Part shown: positions 1 to 59,828 of the stretch, piece after piece
How positions within the stretch are numbered: position 1 is the stretch's first letter
How the letters are laid out: every line of letters starts with the position of its first letter
Assembly (NCBI GenBank): GCA_037349315.1
Contig: JBAIAC010000001.1
Coordinates: 8,756,501-8,820,500 of the forward strand
Direction: 5' to 3'
Length of the DNA: 64,000 nucleotides
Source: Chelydra serpentina
Taxonomy: Eukaryota > Chordata > Testudines > Chelydridae
Translations under genes and position numbers: made by a program
The notes under the pieces: generated by a model
The model's database searches: none
The model's input: only the letters and a program-made list of their open reading frames with translations
Told to the model about the DNA's origin: nothing

Positions 1-432
1 GGGGGGGAGAAGAACGGCAGGGGGGAGGGGGAAGGCTCCCGTTTCCCCAAGTTTTCTTTTATCTGCTCTTTAAAAACAAACAAAGCCCCTGCTGTTTGCT
101 TTCAGTGATTGAGAGAGAGGCAGGGGATGTGGAGGTGTGTAAACTTAGGAGATAATGAGCTGACACTCTGTGGAGATTCCAAAAACCCACTCTCTCTCCC
201 AACACACTCCATGTCAAAGTCCCCCTCACCCCCGCACATTTGAAAAGCACATTGCAGCCACTTGAATGCCCATAATGCACCGCTCCCAATACAGCTGCAA
301 ATGCCTCAAATGTAGCCACCTTACTGCGCTGGCAGCTGCCAGTGTGGACAGGCTGCAGCACTTTCCCTACTCAGCTGTACGAAGATGGGTTTAACTCACA
401 GCGCTGTACATCTGCAAGTGTAGCCAAGGCCT
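1..432 (-). mobile_element. Non-autonomous DNA transposon, truncated by the window edge
   Basis: The right end reads TGCAAGTGTAGCCAAGGCCT, the inverted counterpart of the TIR starting at 41677. Read on the minus strand, the interior runs parallel to 41677-42376, including matching ACACTTGCAGATGTA, a shared GTGGCTGCAAYGTGCTTTTC block and a purine-rich GAGAGAGAGTGGG segment. The two are therefore copies of one family. The other end lies outside the window. No coding capacity is evident. Confidence 0.7.
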
Positions 433-1051
433 TATTTTGAAGAGTATCCACTCATGCGTTCTCAAGAATACAGATGCCAATGCATGGTCATTTATATTTT
501 CAACTTTGGATATTTTAAATTAATGCTTTTCAAGGGTCAGATCCTTCTCTCCTGCTTCTCTGGGGTTGAAATGCTCTAAATGCAGCAGAACCACCATGGA
601 TCCACTGCACAGAGGCTTACATGGCCACACAGAAGAGGAAAAAGGTACAGGCTAGCAGGGGAGAGCTAGTGCATGACTAGTGGGTCTGCAACAATGTGAA
701 TACACTGACTAAAATTAGGCCTGGTTGATGGCATTCCAGAAATGGCTATTTTGGCAGCTTCTATGCTACAATCTGATGGGAGGATTCTGAGCTGCCAGTT
801 CATACAGAGTTCCCTGGTCCGATCTCCATTTAACATAAGCTTCACACAGGGGGAAAAGTTGTTGGGTTGGATCACGTCTAACTCATTTTCTGGGAGGAAG
901 AATTTTATATAAGTACATACATTCATGGGGCTTACTGTCGAGACTGTGCTGATGGGTGCTATTGAAATGCTTGATTGATAGTGTGTGCAATATAGATGTT
1001 CATATTAAATGTACACACATTGCATATATATACATATATATAATATATACA

Positions 1052-1082
<31 letters not shown>

Positions 1083-1355
1083 CGCAAAACACTAAGTTGA
1101 ATTTATATGACGTGTGAAAGTTTGTGCATAAGAGATGGCCTAGAGACACATGTTTGTGGGATTTATGCACAAATTGTCAAACTAGATATAAACTTATATA
1201 TTCAGAATTTCATCACTTCAGCATAATCTGAATTATGCAGATTTGGGTTGAAGTTTATTGTCCTCTAATCCCTCTTTGTAAGCCATCAGTCCTCATATCT
1301 GTATTGAAACCAAAGAGCAAAACTATTTTCTCATTTGTCTGTGATAGCCCCTTAC
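433..1355. other. EPAS1 intron 15, no gene seen
   Basis: Unique-looking intron. On the minus strand 666-926 is open for 86 codons but has no splice-consistent relation to EPAS1 and lacks the expected C-terminal transactivation sequence. Exon 16 is not visible, so it should lie beyond position 1. Confidence 0.6.
1022..1084. repeat. Dinucleotide microsatellite (AT-rich, then AC, then AG)
   Basis: An AT-rich run leads into about eleven CA units and then about seven GA units, located in EPAS1 intron 15 some 270 bp from the exon 15 donor. Confidence 0.95.
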
Positions 1356-48462
<47,107 letters not shown>

Positions 48463-49026
48463 CTGAAATAAAAGGAAAGTGGCCAAAAAAAATCAATTTT
48501 CAGAGCCATCATTTTTGTGCTTACTTTCTAATCACACCAAACAGCAAAATGCTTTTCTGATGCCAGAATGCTGGTTATAAAAAACCCCTCTGTGTGCATT
48601 GTCTTGGGGAGGAGGACAACTGGGTGGGCCATCTGTATTAGGTCTGAAGGGGACATGTCCATCATTAGGAAGAGAGAAGACATCTTTTGTAAAGGTGAAG
48701 AAACACTTACCTTACAGTAACTAGTTCTTCAAGAAGTGTTGTCCATATATATATTCCACTGTTGGTGCACATGCACCCAGTGCATTCATGTTCAGATTCT
48801 TTTGGCTAGCGGTGTCCTTTGGGGGCCACACCTGTAACGTGAATGTCCTTGTGCCTCCAATCGATGACATAAAGGGTGGGGCAACCCCAACTGCTCCTCA
48901 GTTCCTTCACCAGTATAGAAACCAGGTGTTGTCAGACTCTCTGTGGTAGCGGGGAAAGAGGGCAGCTCACGGAATAGATATGGGCAACATATCTTAAAGA
49001 ACCACAGTTACTGTAAGGTAAATAAC

Positions 49027-49060
49027 TATTTCTTCTTCTTCTTCTTCTTCTTCTTCTTCG
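49027..49060 (+). repeat. (CTT)n microsatellite
   Basis: About eleven TTC/CTT units inside the DIRS-like arm, apparently an expansion of the family's native TTCTTCTTCGAG motif. Confidence 0.9.
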
Positions 49061-49684
49061 AGTCCTTGCCTATATATATTCCACTCTTGGGACTCACAAG
49101 AAATAACCTATATCATAAGAAATGGGCACTAGGAGCCTACGTAAATAATGAACAAAGCATGGTCCTACCGAAATTAGTATCAGATTTTGACACTTCCACT
49201 ATGGAATAAAACTGGGCAACTATGTGCACTGGACCCTAAGTACAGCTCTCTAGTATTGGAATATTTCTCAACGCAGCAACAGAAGCTGCTTGCACTCTTG
49301 TAGAGCAAGCTGTCACTCTCACTGGTGGGTCTTTTGTGGAATTTTTGGCACTTTCTTGGAGTTTCAAGTTGTCTTTATTGGGTACCTCTCCTATGGTTGA
49401 GGCCTAAAGTGTTCCACTTTGATGCAGGAGTATAGATTCCTAAGGACCTTAGTGTGGTACGTGAGTCCTTCAGAAAGTGTAAAGATTCATCGTTTTCACA
49501 GTGAAAGTTTCACATCCCTCAAACAAAGATCCTCAGTTGTAATTTGTACCTCTTTAGGGATCCCTGATGACTAGAGCCAAAAGGATCTCCTTCTGGCAAT
49601 TGAGGTAGCCATAGATGTGGGAGCTGTATTTGCAGATCAATAGCTACTTGGAGAGCTGATTCCTCCCTAGTACCTTGGGGAAGC

Positions 49685-51118
49685 TGTGACACTTGGCAGA
49701 CCAGGTGCCAGCTCATGCCAGAGCCCTAGGCTAATTCACTTGTGTATTAGTATAGATCAAAGTGATGGTTACATGTATAAGAGTGTACTTGGTGTTTAAA
49801 TTTCATGAAAACTGGTGGGATGTTACTTGCATTGTTTTCACTTATTTGTATCCCGTTATAATATAGTAGCAAACATTTACATTGTGTATACCCCTGAAAC
49901 TAAATAACTCAGGGGTGACCAACCTGAGCCTGAGAAGGAGCCAGAATTTACCAATGTACATTGCCAAAGAGCCACAGTAATACGTCAGCAGCCCCCCATC
50001 AACTCCTCCCCCCGCTCTCAGCACCTCCCACCCACCGGCAGCCTCGCCGATCAGCACCTCCCCGCACCTCCTGATCAGCTGTTTTGTGGTGTGCCGGAGG
50101 CTCTAGGGGGGAGCAGTGGCAGGCTCAAGGGAGGGGGTGGGAAGGGGTGGAGTGGGGGCAGGGCCTGTGGCAGAGCCAGGGGTCGAGCACTGAGCACCCC
50201 CCGGCACATTGGAGTTGGTGCCTATACAAGGAGCCACATATTAACTTCTGAAGAGCCGCATGTGGCTCCGGAGCCACAGGTTGGCTGCCCCTGAAATAAC
50301 CTATCATATGAGCGCCATCGAGCAAGAAAGAAACCTTGAGGGATGCAAATGAAGAACTTTAACAGAAAGTGCTAATTTCAAAGCAAATGGTCATTGTGTG
50401 TGATGTCTGGAGGTCAAAGACTCAAAATGCTTTTCTTACTCTTCGTAATCAAAGGAAAAGTTCACATGTAAAGTGACACTATTTGATTTCTGTGAGAAGA
50501 AGCTATAAGTATGGATTCAAGGAAGGATCCTGCATCTATTGACTATTCGCACTCTTACAGGGAAGGGTACCAGATGAAAAGCAGAGATCCCTAGAGACAA
50601 TATGGGCTTCCTGAAAAGACTTTTGGGAAACTGGCAGTTTATTACATCACTACCACCATTTGAAATTACAAACTCTGACTCACCTGTGCAAATATTTTCC
50701 CCGCTTTAACCTCTCAATAACTCTCATTTTCTTTTCTTAGCTAATAAACTTTGTTAGTTTACTATAGAATTGGCTACTAGTGTTATCTTTGATATAAGAT
50801 CTAGAGTACCAATTGATCCGGGGTAAGTGACTGGTCTTTTGGGACCGGAAGCAACCAAAATGTGATGTGATTTTTGGTGTAAATAACCATTTTATCACAA
50901 AGTCCACTTTGGGTGGCAAGACAGATTGGAGAGTCTATGGGAACTGTCTGTGACTCCATGATAAGACTGGTATAGTAACCCAGGAGCTCCTATTTGTCAC
51001 TGGCTTGGTAAAATCTAATTATAGAACACACCATTAGTTTGGGGTGTCTGCCCTGTTTTCTGACAGTCTTCCCTGAGCTAGGCACTCACAACCCTGAGCC
51101 ATTCCAGACAGCGTGACA
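49685..51118. mobile_element. Solo LTR with 5-bp TSD, interrupted by a hAT
   Basis: It starts TGTGACACTTGGCAGACC and ends CCAGACAGCGTGACA. The 5-bp duplications GAAGC flank it exactly (49680-49684 and 51119-51123). Without the nested hAT (49910-50293) it is about 1.04 kb. CTAATAAACTTTGTTAG at about 50740 includes an AATAAA on the + strand, suggesting + orientation. No internal retroviral region or protein is present. Phrases such as TGGTAAAATCTAATTATAGA are familiar from turtle LTRs. Confidence 0.85.
49910..50293. mobile_element. Non-autonomous hAT nested in the solo LTR
   Basis: 384 bp. Inverted ends CAGGGGTGACCAACCTG and CAGGTTGGCTGCCCCTG. The flanks AAATAACT (49902-49909) and AAATAACC (50294-50301) match at 7 of 8 positions. 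GC-rich core. Confidence 0.88.
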
Positions 51119-51453
51119 GAAGCTTGTCTGCAAATTTAGATATGAAATCTCAATTCATACAATTGTGCTTCACTAACAGGGCCTGGTAATTGGCGATTCT
51201 CATGTGGAGCTGTGATGTAGAATTTTTCTATCGTTTGATATTGTTATCGCCTATGCTCAGTACTGGTGTAGGAGCAATGGTTGGTACCAGGGGAAGCACC
51301 TTCACTTCTGCCAATAGTAGGGAATCTGGTACTGAAGAGACTAGTAGGTGTTTTGTACAATGCTTCAGTACTGACTATGTTGGTGCGGTGCCACAGACAG
51401 CTGAGAGGATGACATCAGTATTGGGATGGGTAGTACCGGGGGACTCAGTGACG

Positions 51454-54400
51454 TAAGAATGGCCATACTGGGTCAGACCAAAGGTCCATCTAGCCCAGTA
51501 TCCTGTCTTCCGACAGTGGCCAATGACAGGTGCCCCAGAGGGAATGAATAGGTAATCATCAAGTGATCCGTTCCCTGTTGCTTATTCCCAGATTCTTGCA
51601 AACAGAAGCTAGGGACACCATTCCTGTCCATCCTGGCTAATAGCCATTGATGGACCTATCCTCCATGAATTTATCTGGTTCTTTTTTGAACCCTGTTATA
51701 GTCTTGGCCTTCACAATATCCTCTGGCAAAGAGTTCCACAGGTTGACTGTGCATTGCGTGAAGAAATACTTCCTTTTGTTTGTTTTAAACCTGCTGCCTA
51801 TTAATTTCATTTGGTGACCCCTAGTTCTTGTGTTATGAGAATGATTAAATAGCACTTCCTTATTTACTTTCTCCACATCAGTCATCATTTTATAGGCCTC
51901 AATCATATTCCACCTTAGTCATCTCTTTTCCAAACTGAAAAGTCGCAGTCTTATTAATCTCCCCTCATACAGAAGCCGTTCCATACCCCTAATAATTTTT
52001 GTTGCCCTTTACTGAACCTTTTTCCAATTCCAATATACCTTTTCTGAGATGGGGTTACCACATCAGCATGCAGTATTCAAGATATGGGCGTACCATGGAT
52101 TTATATAGAGGCAATATGATATTTTCTGTCTTATTATTTATCCCTTTCTTAATGATTGCCAATGTTTTGTTCGCTTTTTTGACTGCCGCTGCACATTGAG
52201 TGGATGTTTTCAGAGAACTATCCACAATGACTCCAAGATCTCTTTCGTGAGAGGTAACAGCTAATTTAGACCCCATCACTTTATATGTATAGTTGGGATA
52301 ATGTTTTCCAATGTACATTACTCTGCATTTATCAACGTTGAATTTCATCTGCCATTTTGTTACCCAGTCACCCAGTTTTGAGAGATCCTTTTGTAGCTCT
52401 TCACAGTCTGCCTGGGACTTAATTATCTTGAGTATGGTAGTTTTGTATCATCTGCAAATTTTGTCACCTCACTGTTTATCCGCTTTTACAGATCATTTAT
52501 CAATATGGTGAATAGGACTGGTTCCAGTACAGACCCCTGGGGGACACCACTATTTACCCCTCTCCATTCTGAAAACTGACCATTTATACCTACCCTTTGT
52601 TTCCTATCTTTTAACCAGTTACCAATCCATGAGAGGACCTTCCCTCTTATCCCATGACAGCTTACTTTGCTTAAGAGTCTTTGGTGAGGGACTTTGTGAA
52701 AGGCTTTCTGAAAATCTATGTACACTATATCCACTGGATCCCCCTTGTCCACACGCTTGTTGACCCCCTCAAAGAATTCTAGTAGATTGGTGAGGCATGA
52801 TTTCCCTTTACAAAAACCATGTTGACTCTTCCCCAACAAATTATGCTCATCTGTGTCTGACAATTCTGTTCTTTACTATAGTTTCAGTTAGTTTGCCCTG
52901 TACTGAAGTCAGACTTACCAGCCTGTAATTGCCAGGATCATCTCGGGAGCCCTTTTAAAAAATTGGCATTACATTAGCTATTCTCCAGTCATTTGGTACA
53001 GAAGCTGATTTAAATGATAGGTTACAGACTACAGTTAGTAGTTTTGCAATTTCACATTTGAGTTCCTTCAGAACTCTTGGGTGAATACCATCTGGTCCTG
53101 ATGACTTATTACTGTTTAGTTTATCAAACCTCCTCTAATGACACCTCAATCTGGGATAGTTCCTCGGATTTGTCACCTAAAAAGAATGGTTCAGGTTTGG
53201 GAATCTCCCTCACATCCTCAGCCGTGAAGACCAATGAAAAGAATTCATTTAGTTTCTCTGCAATGATCTTATCATCCTTGAGTGCTCCTTTAGCATCTCG
53301 ATTGTTCAGTAGCCCCTCTGGTTGTTTAGCAGGCTTCCTGCTTCTGATGTACTTAAAAAAAAATCCTATTACTTTTTGAGTCTTTGTCTAGCTATTCCTT
53401 AAATTATTTTTGGTCTAATTATATTTTTACACTTCTTTTGCCAGAGTTTATGCTCCTTTCTATTTTCCACACTAGGATTTAACTTCTACTTTTTAAAGGA
53501 TGCCTTTTTGCCTCTCACTGCTTCTTTTACTTTGTTGTTTAGCCAAGTGGCACTTTTATATTTCTCTTACTATGTTTTTTTAATTTGTGGTATACATTTA
53601 AGTTGAGCCTCTATTATGGTGTCTTTAAAAAGTTTCCATGCAGTTTGCAGGGATTTCACTTTTGGCGCTGTGCCTTTTAATTTCTGTTTAACTAGCCTCA
53701 TTTTTGTGTAGTTCCCTTTTCTGAAATTAAATGCTTTAGTTTTGGGGTGTTTACCGTGCCACAGGGACTTTACATTTAATTATATTATGGTCCAAGCGGT
53801 CTGGCTATATTCACCGCTTGGACCAGATCCTGTGTTCCACTTAGGACTAAATCTAGAATTGCCTCTCCTCTTGTGGGTTCCAGGACTAGCTGCTCCAAGA
53901 AGCAGTCATTTAAGGTGTCAAGAAACTATCTCTGCATCCCGTCCTGAGATGACATGTACCCAGTGATTATGGGGATAGTTTAAATCCGCCATTATTATTG
54001 AGTTTTTTATTTTAATAGCCTCTCTAATCTCCTTGATCATTTCACAGTCACTATCACCAACCTGGTCAGGTGGTCGGTAATATATCCCTACTGCTATATT
54101 CTTATTATTAGAGCATGGAATTACTATCCATAGAGATTCTATGGTACAGTTTGGTTCATTTAAGATATTTACTTCATTTTATTCTATACTTTCTTTCACA
54201 TGTAGTGCTACTCCTCCACCAGCATGACCTGCTCTGTCCTTCCGATATATTTTGTATCCTGGTATTACTGTGTCCCATTGATTATCCTCATTCCACCATG
54301 TTTCTGTGATACCTATTATATCAATAGCCTAATTTAATACAAGGCACTCTAGTTCATCCATATTAGTATTTAGACTTCTAGCATTGGTATATAAGCACTT

Positions 54401-54490
54401 TAAAAACTTGCCACGTTTTAGCTGTCTGCCATTACATGATGTAATTGAATGGGAGTTTTTTTCATTTGACTGTTTCTGATCAGATCCTAT
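51454..54490 (-). mobile_element. CR1-clade (L3-type) LINE, about 3 kb, ORF2 broken
   Basis: The 3' end at the left reads TAAGAATGGCCATACTGGG, GTCAGACCAAAGGTCCATCT, a well-known reptile LINE tail. Rightward, minus frames give the C-terminal part 51637-51906 ([20 protein letters not shown]), 52055-52348 (ERDLGVIVDSSLKTSTQCAA, MVRPYLEYC) and the reverse transcriptase 52486-52863 ([40 protein letters not shown]). The catalytic DD segment between frames is decayed (Leu to Glu at SVLEP is also unusual). The endonuclease start region is recognisable near 54.4 kb (CLYTNARSLNTNMDEL-like, in minus sense). It is inserted in the DIRS-like element. Confidence 0.88.
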
Positions 54491-55093
54491 CTGTATTTAA
54501 TCATCACGGGTGCCTGACTGGGTCCCAGAAATACACTTTTGTGCCTTGTGCTCCCCTTTCAGCTGAGCCTTGAGAGGATTTGTGGCTGCCAAGGAAGGAC
54601 CTAATGACGGAGACCTAGATCTCTTCCCTCTGTGGACTCTGCTTTTTCCTCCCCCTTGTCCCCTGAGATTTAACCAGGCAAGGAGGATCTTTAGGAACAG
54701 CTGTTTCAACTCAGAAAGTAGAGGAGCCAGCAGGAGCCCTTTTAGATAATGAGCACTCAAAGGTTTCTGCCCAAGGCACCCCAGGGCCTGAAGGGGGATT
54801 CACTGACCTCTCTAGCAGGAACTTTTTCAGGTGAGATGCCATAGCTCCTTCGATGCACTTAGAAACTGATTTACAGATAGCACATCACTATGTAATGTGC
54901 TGCGCACCCAGATACAACAAGCACCTGGCATGCCCATTACTGAGAGACATTACTGCCAGAAATGAAGGGCAACTGTTAAAGCCTGGAAACTTGCGTTCAG
55001 TCATTATGATTGATCCCTCATTCCCTGTACTGGGGCAAACACTGAGGCAAAACCAAAATTCCTTATTATTGAAGAAAAAAGGAAAGGCTAAAC

Positions 55094-55316
55094 CAGTGGC
55101 TCTCAAACTTTTGTACTGGTGACCCCTTTCAAATAGCAAGCCTCTGAGTGCGACTCCCCCTCCTTACAAATTAGAAACACTTTTAAATATATTTAACACC
55201 ATTATAAATGCTGGCTGCAAAGCAGGGTTTGGGGTGGAGGCTGACAGCTCGTGACCCCCCATGTAATAACCTTGTGACCCCCTGAGGGGTCCCGACCCCC
55301 AGTTTGAGAACCCCTG
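55094..55316. mobile_element. Non-autonomous hAT with 8-bp TSD
   Basis: 223 bp. Inverted ends CAGTGGCTCTCAAACTTTT and CCCCAGTTTGAGAACCCCTG. Perfect GGCTAAAC duplications (55086-55093 and 55317-55324). The phrase GACCCCCTGAGGGGTCCCGA is internal. Confidence 0.92.
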
Positions 55317-55477
55317 GGCTAAACTAACAATAATCACTAACCGACAGCTATCTATTTACAAAACAATGGGTAAGCTGCACAGTGAGCAAAGAGGGTACTG
55401 ACACGGTGAGACAGAACTAAGGGGCAGTTGGGGTCACCCTACCCTTTACATCCTCAGCTGGAGAGACGAGGATTCAC

Positions 55478-55777
55478 AGGGTGTATCTACATTGCAGCTG
55501 GAAAGGTGTGTCCCAGCCTGGGTAGACCAACACACGCTAGTTCTGCTCAAGCTAGCATGCTAACCAGAGCAGTGTGGATGGTGTGGCATGGGTGGCAGCA
55601 TGGGCTAGCCACCCAGCTACAGACACAGGACGTTGGGTGGGCTTGTACTCACTCAACCAATACTGCTGTCCATGCTGCAACATCCACACTATTTTTAGTG
55701 CACTGGTTTGGCCAGAGCTAGCAGATCTGTCTACCTGGCTAGGAGACACACTCCCAGGTGCAGTGCAGACATACCCT
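55478..55777. mobile_element. Short TIR element
   Basis: Imperfect inverted ends AGGGTGTATCTACATTGCAG and GTGCAGTGCAGACATACCCT. The interior carries inverted GGTAGACC / TCTACCTGG and CAGAGCAGTGTGGATG / CATCCACACTATTTTT arms. It resembles 22262-22532 in its termini. TSD not confirmed. Confidence 0.6.
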
Positions 55778-55905
55778 CAGAGCGCAGGCGCAGCTCCCAA
55801 TGGACACGGCTGACCAAAAGAATCTGAACTCGAGTGCACTGGGTGCATGCCCCGCAACAGCAGAATACACGTGGACAAGCATTCAAAGAAGAACATATTG
55901 CTTCT

Positions 55906-58660
55906 TTATTGCTGTTTAATATTACTACTTCAACACACAGTCTATACTCCAGTCAATGAGTGTATGTAATGACTATTAATACTAAGGACATTTAAGGCCT
56001 TGATTTTCAGATATCTGATTTGCACCTGCAATTACCGAACCTGCATGTAATGGCAGAAGCAAATGTGCTGATCTGTACACCCAAGTACTCATTTGCACAA
56101 GCAGATTAGTGCATGCCTAGATTTTGTTTATCTCGCTCCCTACATTCAAATGCTGAAACCAGTCTTAATGTACTAGTCAAGAGACAGATAAAAATCATTT
56201 GCTTAAAGGAGACGTTCGTCTAAAACAAAATCGCCCTCAGTATGTTTGTGGGTCAGTCTCTTAAGACAAAAGGTGGCTGGCTAGCAGAAGCCTCCTGTAC
56301 AGGTTTCACAGTATATCAAGAAAGCATAAACTCCTATGCTTTGCTTATTCTAGTACAGAAGAAACATGTATTCATGGAAATGAAAATTATCCTTTTCCCC
56401 CTACCCCTATACTGACAGGTTCATCCTCAGGGATTTTTCCCATTTCTACTGAAAACACTGATTTTGGAAGTCTGCTATTACTTTATAAATACATATCATA
56501 TTTCTCTATTTCATATATTTTAGCAGGAAAGAAACGGAGATCAATTGTTCTTACTTTAACCTACCTAAATAATTAATGATTTAAGATTAAAGGGTAGATC
56601 TTACTTATACCTATGGTTGAGCACTTTGACCAGTCCAAAAAATAATGAGTCAATTGACCAGTAAAATATTGTCAGATAATGTCAAAAATGGTCAAATATT
56701 TTAAAGCATTACTTTATTAGAACAGTAACCACAGTAAAAGCAAAAAAGAAAGACTTTATGGTCTCCAGTAGACTTAGCCTTAGATAGATACATATTCCTA
56801 ATTAGAGAAAACAAATTTACTTAACTGAGATATTTTAACTCAGAAAAATGTGAAACAATGAAACGAAGTTCTAAAAAATGAGAGAATAATTATCTTTTCT
56901 AACAATGTCAGGTTAGCATTTAAATGTGAACATTATTCAAGACAGACCAGTTACAAAAGAAAAGAAAAATGAAATTAAACAGAAATGAAACAAACACAAA
57001 GCAACTATAAGAGAAAAAGTCATTTTAAAATGCTCTTATGCTAGGTAGGCAGCAGGCCAACTTGGTGAGCAGCTTAATGGCTGTGCCTCTTTTTTTTGTG
57101 TTGGGGAAGGAGGTTTAATTACTCTGAACCCTCCTCTCCCTCCCCCACTCCCTTCTGAGTTAATTTTGTATCTTTGTCTAGTCAGTTCAGACTGTAAGTG
57201 CTTTGGGGGGCAGGAAACTTATTTAATGTGCTTTGGAATCCGCCAAGAACATTGATGGCCCGGTACACAAACAAAAATATACATGCATACAATGTTTGTT
57301 CTAAAAGATTCCGGCCAATCAAAACGCTCAACTTTGAATTAGTTCACCTTTTCCCCCAACAGGTGGCATTAGCATGTAGTAATGTAAGTGACCAAGATAT
57401 TTAGGTAGGCTTGCTAACAGATGGCACCACGATACATTTAAAAAGGTAGTCCTTTGCCTACATCGGAACATTCTTGCTGGAATACTTGACTGTGGTCAAA
57501 TAATAGGTGGTCAGCTGACAGGCCAATTGATATTATTTGATGAGTCAATTGACTAGACAAGGCTACATAAGGCTTTCTGCAACTTCACTGGGTGAGGCAC
57601 GGGAATGCACTGAGAGGTGGGGATAGGGGAATTTCAGTGGGTCATACAGTGCAGCCCCTACACACTGGAACTGACCATACCCCATAACCAGCACACCACA
57701 TACCTGAAGTGCCCAGTAGGAACATACTAAGGCTGAATTCTAGAGCTCCCTGGAGAGCTTATTTATGCATCATCCCCTGATGTTGTGTGGGTGTGTTGGG
57801 AAGCGAGGGAGTGGAGTCATCATTCAGCCACTTTCCACCACTCCCAGCACGGGACAAGATTGAGCTCTAATGAGTGAATGTCATTTCATTTATTCATAAC
57901 AATTTAGATAAAACAAAAATGTAGGACCTAATTCCTCCCTTGTGCAACTCCACTGACTTCAATGGCATTCCAACAGGGTTGGAATTGGCAGGTAGAAAAC
58001 ATACAATAGATCTGAATAATATTCACTTTGACCATAATGCCCAGTTAAAACAATTAATGTAAGCGGCTATCTGCCTTCTAAGTGCAATTATGCTGCATAC
58101 AGAATGTCAAGACTTCTCTTCCGGAAGCAAATAGTTTAGTCAGCAGGAGCCCTGGCTATAACCCAAAACAAACTGTATCATGTGGGTTCACAGCAAACCT
58201 AATCTTCTTGACTCTCCGGCCCCAACTGAAGCCTCTCTTTTCTATTTTTTTCTCAGCTCATTAAATTTGCATTAGCAAAACATCACCATTCATAAGCAGG
58301 AAGACTATTTTGTAGTCCAAAATACTCACCATCACCAATGGTAAAAGGCAAATGCTTTACTTGTAGTATCAGATGATTCTGTTACTTTTTCATATGTATT
58401 ATGTCACATACACATGCACAGAATGACTTCCCTGCAGCACTCATGAAGAGGTGCATGACCAAGCCCTAGGGCCTCAATTCAGCAGATCACTTAAGCACAT
58501 GCTTAAATTTAAGCACACACTTAAGCTCTTTGTTGCATCGACCCAGTCCATTTTTTTAACGTTATATTAATACAGAAAAAATGGCCCAACGCTGCATAAC
58601 ACTGGCAGCCTCAACATCAGTTGTTAATGGGAATCCTCACTTGTAGTCAATTAGTGCCTT
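55906..58660. other. EPAS1 intron 2, no gene seen
   Basis: AT-rich intron. A short palindrome of the CACTTAAGCACATGCTTAAA type is near 58488. EPAS1 exon 2 (bHLH basic region) was looked for on the minus strand and not found. Confidence 0.5.
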
Positions 58661-58960
58661 GTGGGTCCTGCTTCTGCTCACATCCAAATCTTGGTCGACA
58701 CGTATTTTTTGTACTGGTATAACTATGTTGATTAGGTGTGTGATTTCTTACCCATACAGTTTTATCAGTACAACTTCTAGTGTGGATTTATCTATACCTC
58801 ATACAGGTATAGTCATTCCCCTTCCTGTGTGGGGAATAACCATCCCAGTATAAAGCATCTTTATACCAGTGTGACCAGGCCAGACTAGGGGAGTTGCACC
58901 ATTTTAACTACACTGGTATAGTTAAAGCAGTACAACTTTTGTGTATAGACAAGTCCTAAG
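58661..58960. repeat. Possible TIR/MITE-like element
   Basis: TTGTACTGGTATAACTATGT near the left is echoed inverted at ACTACACTGGTATAGTTAAA / GCAGTACAACTTTTGTGTAT at the right. The right end TGTGTATAGACAAGTCCTA resembles the AGTGTAGACAAGCCCT class of ends. The left boundary is unclear. Confidence 0.45.
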
Positions 58961-59574
58961 TCAATGGCAAAAATTTGATTCACTTCAATAGAAGCACAGT
59001 TTTGCAGACTGATAGGAAGGTAAACAGATAGACTTTGTAATTCAAGCATATCTCAGAAATGACTCCATTCTTTTATTTTGTTTTAAATTTTCTTAGGAAA
59101 TTTACCAGTCGACAGCACTGGACCATAAGCATGAGCTATTTTAGCCCCAGAGGAAAATGTCTGAGCAAGTTGGGAGGGAATGAAAATAGGGGGTTAGAAC
59201 AGAATGACTTTTTCAACTTATGTTTACAGTAGCTGTGATGTCACTTACTTTGGCAGAGGTAACCTGGCATCTCCTCTCCAGCGTTTTCAGGGGTTTAGGA
59301 AGGTAATTATTGACTCAAATTATGTTCAAAAGATTGCTAATTACATTTTGAAACAAGCATGACGTGTATTTTCCCCTTTACGGAATCTTACAAACAAATG
59401 CTTCATTTTAATGGAACCTTTTTCATTTCTCCTTCAATAATGATTGTGGCATAGTTACAGTGCCTTGATAATACAAGTTTGAGACTGGAGTGCAAAATTC
59501 CATTTTACTCATTGGTTTCCTTACATTTATATTAATTTATACCACATTACAACTTATTATTTGTATTATGGTTG

Positions 59575-59828
59575 TACTTAGGGACCCCAACCAACATTGG
59601 AGCTGCATTGTGCTAGACACAGTACAACCCATGATGGGAGAATCCATGCTCCACAGAGGTTAGAGTCTAAAATAGACAAGGCAAAGGGTGGGACGGGGTA
59701 CAGAAGCACAGAGAAGTGAACTGACCTGCCCAAAGTTATACACACCACATCTGTCCTAGAGCCAGGAATAGAACCCAGATGCCCAGAGTCCCAATCCAAT
59801 GCTTTAGCTATTGGATCATGCTGCCTCC
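59575..59828 (-). repeat. MIR-like / CORE-type SINE
   Basis: The + strand reads GCTGCATTGTGCTAGACACA, AGAAGTGAACTGACCTGCCC, AAAGTTATACACACC, AGAACCCAGATGCCCAGAGT and TATTGGATCATGCTGCCTCC, the reverse complement of a tRNA-headed SINE with a MIR-type core. Confidence 0.7.

Larger units (their letters stand above)
48711..55905 (-). mobile_element. Second DIRS-like element, disrupted by nested insertions
   Basis: Left side: a foldback module 48711-49026 with TTACCTTACAGTAACTAGTTC inverted as CAGTTACTGTAAGGTAAATA, then an arm (about 49050: CGAGTCCTTGCCTATATATA). Right side: 55790-55900 on the minus strand reads GCATGCACCCAGTGCACTCG and AGTTCAGATTCTTTTGG, matching 48765-48815. This ITR-plus-internal-copy architecture is the same as 7641-9470. 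Fragments 51119-51453 (GGTACC/GGTACTG-rich) and 54491-54830 (minus frame with KRSRSPSLGPSLAATNPL) look like gag remnants. Nested inside are a solo LTR, two hATs, a short TIR element and an L3-type LINE. No reverse transcriptase of its own was seen. Assignment as one original element is inference. Confidence 0.5.

Noticed and set aside
666..926. Minus-strand open frame of 86 codons in intron 15
   Set aside because: It does not resemble the EPAS1 C-terminal exon, has no matching splice signals in phase with exon 15, and no known family was recognised.
1..1355. Search for EPAS1 exon 16 (C-TAD, ELTRYDCEVN-type motif)
   Set aside because: No minus-strand frame carries the motif. The exon is taken to lie outside the window.
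49025..49062. CRISPR-like array of short repeats
   Set aside because: It is a plain CTT microsatellite without spacers, in a vertebrate genome.
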